The notes beneath the pieces are model-generated. The model was not told the origin of the DNA, ran no database searches, and saw only the letters and a program-made list of their open reading frames with translations. Made by a program: the position numbers and the translations under genes. Shown here piece after piece: positions 57,193 through 64,000 of a stretch of DNA of 64,000 nt. Numbering within the stretch: position 1 is the first letter of the stretch; the number at the start of each line of letters is the position of its first letter. Source of the stretch: Streptococcus hillyeri (GTDB lineage: Bacteria; Bacillota; Bacilli; Lactobacillales; Streptococcaceae); NCBI RefSeq assembly GCF_003686955.1, contig NZ_RCVM01000001.1, positions 124,001 to 188,000 on the forward strand, in the 5' to 3' direction.

Positions 57193-59394
57193 ATGATTAC
57201 ATCAAAATACGATTGGAAAATAAATGAACAAGTGCCTGATGAGGGCTTTTTAAAAGTTGCTAAGAAAGCTGGTCTGACGAAAACAGCTGCTGGTATTGCT
57301 TTTGAGCGAGGTATTGATAATGAGGAGAAGTTATCTGATTTTTTAGGAGCTGACCTGTCACATTTGCATGACCCTTACCTGCTTAATGACATGGAGAAGG
57401 CGGTGGAGCGGATTCGGTCTGCGATTGAAACTGGTGAACAAATTCTCATCTATGGTGACTATGATGCTGACGGCATGACCAGCGCAAGCATTGTCAAAGA
57501 AACTCTAGAGATGATGGGAGCAGAAGTTCAAGTCTATCTGCCGAACCGCTTTACCGATGGTTACGGTCCAAATCTTAGTGTTTACAAGTATTTTATCGAG
57601 CAACAAGGGATTTCTCTAATTGTGACGGTAGATAATGGCGTAGCGGGACACGAGGCGATTGCTTATGCACAAGGTCAGGGAGTTGACGTTATCGTTACCG
57701 ATCACCACAGCATGCCAGCAGAGCTTCCAGAAGCCTTTGCTATTGTTCATCCTGAACATCCAGAAGCAGATTATCCTTTTAAACATTTAGCAGGTTGTGG
57801 TGTGGCTTTCAAATTAGCTACGGCGCTTCTTGAGAGTATTCCCACAGAGTTATTAGATTTAGTTGCCATTGGGACGATTGCTGATATGGTCAGTCTGACC
57901 GATGAAAATCGTATCATGGTTAAGGTGGGACTTGCTATGATGAAACAAACGGAACGTATTGGTCTTTTAGAATTATTGAAAGTCTCTGATGTTGACCTTG
58001 AGACGATAAATGAAGATACAGTTGGTTTTACCATTGCACCGCAGTTAAACGCTCTGGGGCGTCTAGATGATCCAAATCCAGCGATTGACTTGTTGACAGG
58101 ATTTGATGATGAAGAAGCGCAAGCCATTGCCCTCATGATTAAAGACAAAAATGAGGAACGTAAAGCGTTAGTTCAACGGATTTTTGATGAGGCAGTTACC
58201 ATGATTGATCCTGAAAAGCCTGTTCAAGTGCTGGCTAAGGAAGGTTGGCACCCAGGTGTACTGGGAATTGTTGCAGGTCGGATTTTGGAACAAATCAGTC
58301 AGACTGTTGTAGTTCTCAATATTGAAAATGGTTCAGCCAAAGGTTCAGCCCGCAGCCTTGAAAGTCTGGATATTTTTGTAGCGCTTGATGACCATCGTGA
58401 TATCTTTACAGCTTTTGGTGGCCATAGCGGAGCTGCTGGAATGACTCTTCCTGAGGAAAATCTTGAGAGACTGTCCGAAATTCTTTGTAACTATGTGGTT
58501 GACAATCAGATAGACACTTCTGTCAAAAATAATTTAACGGTTGATGAAGAACTTGATTTGTCTGATTTAAGTCTAGAAACCCTTAAATCATTGGACAAAC
58601 TAGCCCCATTTGGAATGGACAATAAAAAGCCTGTTTTTTGGCTCAAAGATTTCAAGGTCACTCAGGCTCGTACCATGGGACAAAATAATGCCCATCTCAA
58701 GTTAAAAGTCAGTCAAAATGGCGCTGATTATGATGTGGTCGCCTTTCACCAAGGAGCCCTTGTTCAAGAATTTCAGCAAGCGCAGGATTTAGAACTTGCG
58801 GTGACTCTATCTGTCAACGTTTGGAACGGTGCAACGACCTTACAACTGATGTTAGTCGATGCGCGTGTTAATGGGATTCAGCTCTTTGACATTCGTGCTA
58901 AGTCGGCTCAGTTGCCAGCTGGTGTTCCTGATATTTTTTCTGTTGAAAATAGCAGAGCAGTTGTAGTGACTGACCTCCCAAACGCAGAAGAGCTAAAACG
59001 TGTTTTTGAGCATAAAGACTTTGAAGCCATTTATTTTAAAAATACCATTAAAGAACCTTATTACCTGACAGGATTTGGAACGCGAGAGCAATACGCTAAG
59101 CTCTACAAAACGATTTACCAGTTTCCTGAATTTGATGTGCGTTACAAGCTCAAGGAGCTCAGCCATTTCCTAAAAATCGAAAGCATTTTACTGGTCAAAA
59201 TGATTCAAATCTTTGATGAGTTAGGCTTTGTCACAATTACAGATGGTGTGATGACGGTCAATAAAGATGCGCAAAAACGTGAGATTGCTGACAGTCAGAT
59301 TTACCAAGAATTAAAAGCAACGGTGAAATACCAAGAACTCATGGCACTTGGAACTCCGCAGGAAATTTACGACTGGCTAAAATCAGAAAACTAA
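57193..59394 (+). CDS. recJ: Single-stranded-DNA-specific exonuclease RecJ
   Basis: 733 residues, the long Firmicute form. The DHH phosphoesterase core has YGDYDADGMTSASIV (motif I), VTVDNGVAGHEA, VTDHHSMP (DHH), HPEHPEADYPFKHLAGCGVA and AIGTIADMVSLTDENR; DHHA1 with GGHSGAAGMTLP near 410; then the OB domain and a C-terminal Firmicute-specific region to 733. RecJ degrades single-stranded DNA 5' to 3' in recombination and repair. No Shine-Dalgarno sequence precedes the ATG; a -10-like TATAAC is 7 bases away. Confidence 0.95.
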   Translation: MITSKYDWKINEQVPDEGFLKVAKKAGLTKTAAGIAFERGIDNEEKLSDFLGADLSHLHDPYLLNDMEKAVERIRSAIETGEQILIYGDYDADGMTSASIVKETLEMMGAEVQVYLPNRFTDGYGPNLSVYKYFIEQQGISLIVTVDNGVAGHEAIAYAQGQGVDVIVTDHHSMPAELPEAFAIVHPEHPEADYPFKHLAGCGVAFKLATALLESIPTELLDLVAIGTIADMVSLTDENRIMVKVGLAMMKQTERIGLLELLKVSDVDLETINEDTVGFTIAPQLNALGRLDDPNPAIDLLTGFDDEEAQAIALMIKDKNEERKALVQRIFDEAVTMIDPEKPVQVLAKEGWHPGVLGIVAGRILEQISQTVVVLNIENGSAKGSARSLESLDIFVALDDHRDIFTAFGGHSGAAGMTLPEENLERLSEILCNYVVDNQIDTSVKNNLTVDEELDLSDLSLETLKSLDKLAPFGMDNKKPVFWLKDFKVTQARTMGQNNAHLKLKVSQNGADYDVVAFHQGALVQEFQQAQDLELAVTLSVNVWNGATTLQLMLVDARVNGIQLFDIRAKSAQLPAGVPDIFSVENSRAVVVTDLPNAEELKRVFEHKDFEAIYFKNTIKEPYYLTGFGTREQYAKLYKTIYQFPEFDVRYKLKELSHFLKIESILLVKMIQIFDELGFVTITDGVMTVNKDAQKREIADSQIYQELKATVKYQELMALGTPQEIYDWLKSEN

Positions 59395-59410
59395 TTCTAA
59401 GCAATCATTA

Positions 59411-59437
59411 AAAGCACGACATCCGGTCGTGTTTTTT
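59411..59437 (+). terminator. recJ terminator
   Basis: AAAGCACGAC/GTCGTGTTTT stem of about 10 bp; its T tract runs into the extended -10 box of the next promoter. Confidence 0.85.
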
Positions 59438-59445
59438 GATATAAT
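59437..59445 (+). promoter_or_regulatory. Extended -10 promoter of the 59474 operon
   Basis: TGa-TATAAT beginning within the recJ terminator T tract, 28 bp before the ATG. Confidence 0.65.
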
Positions 59446-59473
59446 AATGGTAAATCAACGATGTGAGGGGAAC

Positions 59474-59665
59474 ATGAAAAACGTATTAAAATCAGATAAC
59501 TGGATTACTTTCTTTTTCCTAGTGTTATACGGTGGTGGAGTTGTGGTAAATGTTAAGAGCAGTAATTTACTAATGGCAAGCCTCTGGGCAGTCTTATTTT
59601 TAATCAATCTTGGAATGCTCTTGTACCGTATTTATGGGAAGAAGGATAAGAATAATGGCAGATGA
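59474..59665 (+). CDS. Small membrane protein
   Basis: 63 residues from ATG 59474 with GAGGGG 5 bases upstream. Two hydrophobic helices (about 9-25 and 31-51) and a basic tail GKKDKNNGR. It overlaps the GNAT gene by 11 bp, indicating coupled translation. No family recognised. Confidence 0.65.
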   Translation: MKNVLKSDNWITFFFLVLYGGGVVVNVKSSNLLMASLWAVLFLINLGMLLYRIYGKKDKNNGR

Positions 59666-60251
59666 GCGTGTCCAACAGCTGAGTGCGCGTTTCCCAAAAG
59701 ATGTGTCAGAACATTACCAACAAATGATTCCAGCCTATCAGAAAGGGTATGCTGACTATGTCTTTCAAACGGATCAGGAAGCTACACAAAATCGGCGGAT
59801 TAAACAACTGACGAAAAACTTTCGTAGCTATGCGACAAAACCGTATCACTACCTCCAACCGTTATCATCAGAGGATGCCTTACAAATTGCTACAAACTGG
59901 CAATTATCTTCAGAGATGCAAGCAAGTCTGCTCAACCCCAAACCCAATCAATCTTCTTTTCAAGTGATTAAAAATGGTCTCTTTTTCGCCTATTGTTGCG
60001 TTGAAGAGCAAAATGGCACGCTAGTTTTGGCATTTGCTATAGCGCCACAGTATAGAGGCAATGGACATGGCAGAGCTTGTTATCAAGCTATTGAAGACTA
60101 CATTAAGACGTCCTTTACAGATAAACAAATCAGTCTAAATCTATCACCAGAAGAAGCTGATAATATAAGTTTTTTAGAATCACTAGGGTTTCAAAACGTT
60201 AGTAATCAAGATGGCTATCATTTGATGACAAAACCCTTAGTAAAGGAGTGA
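59655..60251 (+). CDS. GNAT-family acetyltransferase
   Basis: 198 residues from ATG 59655, just after AAGGA. The first 90 residues are a charged helical region; the GNAT core lies at about 95-195, with acetyl-CoA motif A AIAPQYRGNGHGRACYQAIE (R-G-x-G-x-G/A) and the end FLESLGFQNVSNQDGYHLM. It probably acetylates a small amine or protein. It is in an operon with the preceding membrane protein and the following ATPase. Confidence 0.85.
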   Translation: MADERVQQLSARFPKDVSEHYQQMIPAYQKGYADYVFQTDQEATQNRRIKQLTKNFRSYATKPYHYLQPLSSEDALQIATNWQLSSEMQASLLNPKPNQSSFQVIKNGLFFAYCCVEEQNGTLVLAFAIAPQYRGNGHGRACYQAIEDYIKTSFTDKQISLNLSPEEADNISFLESLGFQNVSNQDGYHLMTKPLVKE

Positions 60252-60257
60252 CAAAAC

Positions 60258-60965
60258 ATGAACTCTAATTACCTACATGGTTTAGTGATAAATTGGGACC
60301 AGGTAGCAGGAGAATCTTATTTATCTAAAATCCCTGCCTTAGCTAGTGTTTCTGAACTATCGTTCTCAAGCCCGGTAACCTTTTTCGTCGGTGAAAATGG
60401 CTCTGGAAAATCAACGTTACTTGAAGCGATTGCAGTAGCAGATGGGTTCAATGCGGAAGGTGGCAGTCGCAATTACCGTTTTTCAACCTATGATAGTCAC
60501 TCAGAACTCCATGAGGCTGTACGGTTGAAACGTGGCGTCAAAAAATCATCTTGGGGCTATTTTTTGCGGGCAGAGAGTTTTTATAATGTGGCAACCATGG
60601 AAGAAACGTATTTCGGCTCTCAATCCCAACATTATCACAAGCAGTCGCACGGTGAAAGTTTTCTTAGTCTCTTGGAAAATCAATCGTCAGATAATGGCTT
60701 TTACCTTTTGGATGAGCCAGAAGCAGCCCTATCACCGCAACGCCAGCTAACACTTTTGTACCATTTTCATGAGCAAGTGAAAAAAGGTGCCCAGTTCATT
60801 ATTGCGACCCATTCGCCCATTTTACTTGGGTTTCCAGAGGCAAGTATTCTCTCCTTTGATGATGGACAAGTTCAGGAAGTGGCCTATGAAGAGTGTCCAG
60901 CCTATCAAATCACCAAACTTTTTCTTGAAGACCGTGAAAGGGTACTCCATAATTTACTAAAGTAA
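60258..60965 (+). CDS. AAA/ABC-type ATPase (RecF/SMC-like)
   Basis: 235 residues. Walker A is FVGENGSGKSTLLEAIA (~45), the signature-like motif is SHGESFLSLL, Walker B is FYLLDEPEAALSP (~152), and the switch His is ATHSPIL. It lacks a long coiled coil and any membrane domain, so it is not a transporter; it resembles the small stand-alone AAA_21-type ATPases common in bacteria, sometimes linked to DNA repair or to nuclease partners. No nuclease gene is adjacent. AAAGGAG precedes the ATG. Confidence 0.85.
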   Translation: MNSNYLHGLVINWDQVAGESYLSKIPALASVSELSFSSPVTFFVGENGSGKSTLLEAIAVADGFNAEGGSRNYRFSTYDSHSELHEAVRLKRGVKKSSWGYFLRAESFYNVATMEETYFGSQSQHYHKQSHGESFLSLLENQSSDNGFYLLDEPEAALSPQRQLTLLYHFHEQVKKGAQFIIATHSPILLGFPEASILSFDDGQVQEVAYEECPAYQITKLFLEDRERVLHNLLK

Positions 60966-61039
60966 TGAGTGTGCAGAATTTTATTGTCCCATAATAAGCA
61001 AACTATCCGTATTATCTTTTAGAAAAATGGGTTACAATC

Positions 61040-61048
61040 TGTTATAAT
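61040..61048 (+). promoter_or_regulatory. Extended -10 box, 6 bases before the hemW start
   Basis: TGt-TATAAT ends at 61048; ATG is at 61055, with no Shine-Dalgarno sequence between. Confidence 0.65.
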
Positions 61049-61054
61049 AGTGTC

Positions 61055-62188
61055 ATGTTAAAAAAACCAACATCCGCTTATGTGCACATTCCCTTTTGCA
61101 CACAGATTTGTTACTATTGTGATTTTTCAAAAGTATTTATCAAAAATCAGCCTGTGGATGCCTATCTACAGGCTCTTATTCGTGAAATTGAGTTAGCTGA
61201 TACGGGCAAACTGCGGACCCTTTACATCGGTGGGGGAACCCCAACAGCAATCACCGCTGAACAGCTAGACTATTTGCTGACGCATTTGGAAAAGGTTTTG
61301 GACTTGTCGCAAGTAGAAGAGTACACCATTGAAGCTAACCCTGGAGATTTGTCTCCTGAAAAAATAGCAGTGCTTCAAAAATCACGAGTCAATCGTGTGT
61401 CACTAGGGGTTCAGACTTTCAACGATAAACACTTGAAACGCATTGGACGTAGCCACAATGAAGCACAGATTTATGACAATATTGCTGCTTTAAAACAAGC
61501 TGGATTCGACAATATTTCCATTGATCTGATTTATGCCCTACCTGGTCAGACCATGGAAGACGTTCGTGAAAATGTTGCGAAAGCACTCGCCTTAGACATT
61601 CCTCACCTCAGCCTTTACAGTCTCATCTTAGAGCATCATACGGTCTTTATGAATAAAATGCGGCGCGGTAAACTCAATCTGCCAACAGAAGATTTAGAAG
61701 CTGAAATGTTTGATTACATCATCGCAGAGCTGGAAAAAAATGGCTTTGAGCATTATGAGATTTCTAACTTCACCAAACCAACTATGGAAAGTCGCCACAA
61801 CCTCATGTATTGGGATAATGATGAGTATTATGGTTTTGGTGCAGGTGCTTCTGGCTACGTTGATGGCGTGCGCTATCGTAATCGAGGGCCAATTCAGCAC
61901 TACCTTAAAGCTATCGCAGAAGAGGGGCATGCCAGATTATCTGAGGAAGTTTTGACCAAACGTGAGATGATGGAAGAAGAGTTTTTCTTGGGTCTTCGAA
62001 AAAAATCTGGCGTTTCCATCCCACGTTTCGAAGAAAAATTCCAAGAGAGTTTTGAAGGATTATACGGCGAAGCTGTTAAAGAATTATTAGCAGATGGTCT
62101 TGTCCAAATAACGGATGGTCGCCTCAGAATGACCAAAAAAGGTCTCTTCTTAGGCGATACGGTGGCTGAGAAATTTATTTTAGACTAA
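61055..62188 (+). CDS. hemW: Radical SAM heme chaperone HemW-like
   Basis: 377 residues. The radical SAM cluster motif is YVHIPFCTQICYYCDFSK (C-x3-C-x2-C) near residue 10. Other motifs: YIGGGTPTA, EANPGDLSP, RVSLGVQTF and DLIYALPGQT. The lack of the extra N-terminal Cys and residues of true coproporphyrinogen dehydrogenase HemN marks it as HemW, which binds heme and is thought to insert it into proteins. Streptococci do not make heme, so it would act on imported heme. It appears leaderless. Confidence 0.9.
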   Translation: MLKKPTSAYVHIPFCTQICYYCDFSKVFIKNQPVDAYLQALIREIELADTGKLRTLYIGGGTPTAITAEQLDYLLTHLEKVLDLSQVEEYTIEANPGDLSPEKIAVLQKSRVNRVSLGVQTFNDKHLKRIGRSHNEAQIYDNIAALKQAGFDNISIDLIYALPGQTMEDVRENVAKALALDIPHLSLYSLILEHHTVFMNKMRRGKLNLPTEDLEAEMFDYIIAELEKNGFEHYEISNFTKPTMESRHNLMYWDNDEYYGFGAGASGYVDGVRYRNRGPIQHYLKAIAEEGHARLSEEVLTKREMMEEEFFLGLRKKSGVSIPRFEEKFQESFEGLYGEAVKELLADGLVQITDGRLRMTKKGLFLGDTVAEKFILD

Positions 62189-62254
62189 AGCATTAGTTGG
62201 CAAAGTGACAAAAGGTAATGTTGCACTATTTACAAGTTAGAAAAAGGAGATACA

Positions 62255-62992
62255 ATGGGACACATTTATAAAGAAGATTTTTTAATTCCATTTGACATGG
62301 TCGATGTCAATCACAATATAAAGTTGCCAAAACTCTTGTCTTACTGCCTGTTTGTATCAGGGAAACAGTCTCATTTACTAGGGCGAAGCGATGAGTATGT
62401 GCTTGAACAGTTTGGTTTGGTATGGATTATCACAGATTACGAAGTTACCATTCACCGTCTCCCACAATTTACCGAGACAATTACGATTGAGACAGAAGCC
62501 ATCAGCTACAATAAATTTTTCTGTTACCGCGTTTTCAGAGTTTATGATGCTGCTGGTGAGCTGTTGCTTGATATTTTGACTTACTTTGCTTTGATGGATG
62601 CCAACACGCGAAAGGTTTCCCCTGTCTTGCCTGAGATTGTTGACGTTTACGGCTCTGCCTTTGTCAAAAAAATCCAAAGAGCGCCTAAGATGTTACCTTT
62701 GGAAAATGCAGAGCAGACGACCTATCATGTCCGTTATTTTGATATTGATATGAATGGTCATGTCAATAATAGCATCTATCTTGACTGGATGTATGATGTG
62801 TTGGGCTATGAGTTTTTGAGTCAGCATCGGCCTGCAAAATTGCAACTCAAATACAGCCGAGAAGTGTCTCCTGGTGGTGACATTTCATCAAACGTGGTTA
62901 AGGATGGCTTGACGACTTACCACGATATTACCTCAGAAGGCCAAATCAATGCTCAGGCTGTCATTGAGTGGCTTCCCTTGGAAGAGAAATAG
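62255..62992 (+). CDS. Acyl-ACP thioesterase
   Basis: 245 residues with two hotdog domains, as in bacterial and plant FAT-type acyl-ACP thioesterases (GHIYKEDFLIPFDMVDVN at the start; the second domain has YHVRYFDIDMNGHVNNSIYL with the Asp-Asn-His catalytic region). It would release fatty acids from acyl carrier protein. AAAGGAG precedes the ATG. It follows hemW in the same direction, as in many streptococci. Confidence 0.9.
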   Translation: MGHIYKEDFLIPFDMVDVNHNIKLPKLLSYCLFVSGKQSHLLGRSDEYVLEQFGLVWIITDYEVTIHRLPQFTETITIETEAISYNKFFCYRVFRVYDAAGELLLDILTYFALMDANTRKVSPVLPEIVDVYGSAFVKKIQRAPKMLPLENAEQTTYHVRYFDIDMNGHVNNSIYLDWMYDVLGYEFLSQHRPAKLQLKYSREVSPGGDISSNVVKDGLTTYHDITSEGQINAQAVIEWLPLEEK

Positions 62993-63001
62993 GGCAATAG
63001 G

Positions 63002-63622
63002 ATGACTGAAAACAACAATTATTTAGACTGGGCAGTTCGATTACAATCCCTAGCCCAAGCAGGACTTGCATATAGTGATAACGTGTTTGACCGAGAACGC
63101 TTTGAGGAAATCAGAGACATTGCGGCAAGCATGCTGGTGGAACCGTCAGGTTTACCAAAGGAAGTCGTCAAAGACCTTTTTGCCTCTGATTCGGGATACC
63201 AGACCCCTAAAATTGACACCCGCGCAGCTATTTTTCAAAATGATAAAATTCTCTTAGTTCAAGAAAATGACGGGCGATGGAGTTTACCAGGTGGTTGGTG
63301 TGACGTTGATCAGTCGGTGATGGAAAATACGATGAAGGAAGCTTTTGAGGAAGCTGGCGCATTAGTGAAGCCGATTCGTCTGGTAGCAGTATTGGACAAG
63401 GCTAAAAATAATCCTGCAACAACTGCCGTTCGCGTGATTAAGCACTTTGTCCTTTGTCGCTATATCTGCGGTGACTTCGTGCCAAATAATGAGACACTAG
63501 ATGCCAAATATTTTGCCTTAGCTGACCTACCAAAGTTGGTTGAAACAAAAGCCACAGCAGCCCAAATCGCCCTCTGTTTTGAAGCAAGTAAGGCTGAGCA
63601 CTGGGAAACGGTATTTGACTAA
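63002..63622 (+). CDS. NUDIX hydrolase with N-terminal domain, CDP-choline pyrophosphatase-like
   Basis: 206 residues. An N-terminal helical domain (about 1-65) precedes the Nudix fold, as in the CDP-Chase subfamily. The Nudix box GGWCDVDQSVMENTMKEAFE-EAG has Gln for the usual Glu and Lys for Arg at two positions, which occurs in that subfamily. Activity toward CDP-choline or RNA ends is inferred. It starts 9 bp after the thioesterase gene, with GGCAATAGG upstream, and is probably cotranscribed with it. Confidence 0.85.
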   Translation: MTENNNYLDWAVRLQSLAQAGLAYSDNVFDRERFEEIRDIAASMLVEPSGLPKEVVKDLFASDSGYQTPKIDTRAAIFQNDKILLVQENDGRWSLPGGWCDVDQSVMENTMKEAFEEAGALVKPIRLVAVLDKAKNNPATTAVRVIKHFVLCRYICGDFVPNNETLDAKYFALADLPKLVETKATAAQIALCFEASKAEHWETVFD

Positions 63623-63623
63623 G

Positions 63624-63752
63624 ATGACGAAACGCATTAAAAAGAACAAGCAAAAAATAGCCAGAGCAACCATTATTGGTTGGGCGGATGCTTCTACAGA
63701 AATCTATGTAATTGGTAAGAAGGAGCAAGAATGTCCAGAGAGGAACGAGTGA
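63624..63752 (+). CDS. Possible 42-residue basic protein
   Basis: MTKRIKKNKQKIARATIIGW to QECPERNE, very basic at the N-terminus. It starts one base after the NUDIX stop and overlaps the next NUDIX gene by 22 bp. There is no clear ribosome site, so translation would depend on coupling. It may not be a real gene. Confidence 0.35.
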   Translation: MTKRIKKNKQKIARATIIGWADASTEIYVIGKKEQECPERNE

Positions 63753-64000
63753 TTCTGACTAATATGTGCATGATCAGAGATGGTGATAAGATATTGGTTA
63801 TAGATAAGAAATCTGATAGCTGGCCAGGGATTTGTTTTCCAGGAGGCCATATTGAACCAAATGAGTCTTTTGTTACTTCAACAGTCCGTGAAGTGTATGA
63901 AGAGACGGGTTTAGTCGTTTCTGAACTTAAACTGTGTGGACATCAGCAGTTTACCATGCCAGAAGGTTATCGTTATATTGTTTTCTTGTACAAAACGGAT
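63731..64000 (+). CDS. NUDIX hydrolase, 3' end outside window
   Basis: 90 residues visible from ATG 63731, with AAGGAG 7 bases upstream; the frame is still open at the end of the window. The Nudix box is complete: GGHIEPNESFVTSTVREVYEETGL split as GGHIEPNESF and VREVYEETGLV (about 38-62). It resembles MutT-type 8-oxo-dGTP diphosphatases of Firmicutes; the substrate is not certain. It overlaps the tiny preceding frame and is probably in the same operon as the other NUDIX gene. Confidence 0.85.
   Translation, partial: MSREERVILTNMCMIRDGDKILVIDKKSDSWPGICFPGGHIEPNESFVTSTVREVYEETGLVVSELKLCGHQQFTMPEGYRYIVFLYKTD

Overview
The window is chromosomal DNA of a low-GC Firmicute, almost certainly a Streptococcus. 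The evidence is sortase-anchored surface proteins (two with YSIRK-type signal peptides), a ClpE gene with a CtsR box, short streptococcus-type membrane proteins beside typA, nagB and a U32 peptidase pair, and the block miaA - hydrolase - hflX - hypothetical - rnz - SDR - recJ. I cannot fix the species. There is no rRNA, tRNA, CRISPR array, prophage or complete insertion sequence. Most of the window is core genome, with accessory surface genes, one sugar operon and several broken genes.

Layout. 1-4.3 kb: the 3' part of a wall protein with near-identical 141-bp calcium-binding-type repeats, then a SpnA-like wall-anchored nuclease. 4.4-13.8 kb: housekeeping genes (two Cof-type HAD phosphatases with ftsY, typA, queA, nagB with a NagR-type operator) and small membrane proteins. 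14-18 kb: a U32 pair (TrhP-like tRNA hydroxylation), a PC4/YdbC-like protein, a DUF1827-like protein and a NUDIX hydrolase. 18.3-22.8 kb: a DUF554-like protein, then an operon of two small membrane proteins, ABC ATPase, ABC permease (frameshifted in a T8 run) and a LuxR-type two-component system. 23.4-28.6 kb: a beta-glucoside operon (PTS EIIBCA, 6-phospho-beta-glucosidase, two DJ-1/PfpI proteins, RpiR regulator). 28.7-38 kb: clpE with CtsR and CIRCE-type sites, an amino-acid ABC permease and ATPase without a binding protein, a YfhO/CsbB-type glycosylation pair, and a DefB-like deformylase. 38.8-46 kb: a GNAT enzyme, trmFO with a TTG start, and a 1575-residue wall-anchored subtilisin-like protease. 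46-49 kb: an ApbE-like flavin transferase, a tautomerase, and a divergent XRE regulator/Jag_N-PASTA-DUF4839 gene pair sharing an operator. 49-59.4 kb: miaA to recJ, including three disrupted genes (alpha/beta hydrolase, hflX, Imm26-like). 59.5-64 kb: GNAT, AAA ATPase, hemW, acyl-ACP thioesterase and two NUDIX genes, the last cut by the window end.

The most interesting structure is intergenic. (1) Five copies of a composite repeat begin with a hairpin of 27-28 bases whose arms differ between copies but stay complementary (31.7, 33.6, 38.3, 51.4 and 53.8 kb). (2) Two MITE-like elements have about 23-bp terminal inverted repeats bounded by TA (11.3 and 51.0 kb), with a solo end at 17.2 kb. (3) Several genes (trhP1-like, miaA, hemW, possibly recJ) have a -10 box only 6-8 bases before ATG and no Shine-Dalgarno sequence, which predicts leaderless mRNAs. 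Two of the broken genes carry sequence at the break that suggests deletion between short direct repeats.
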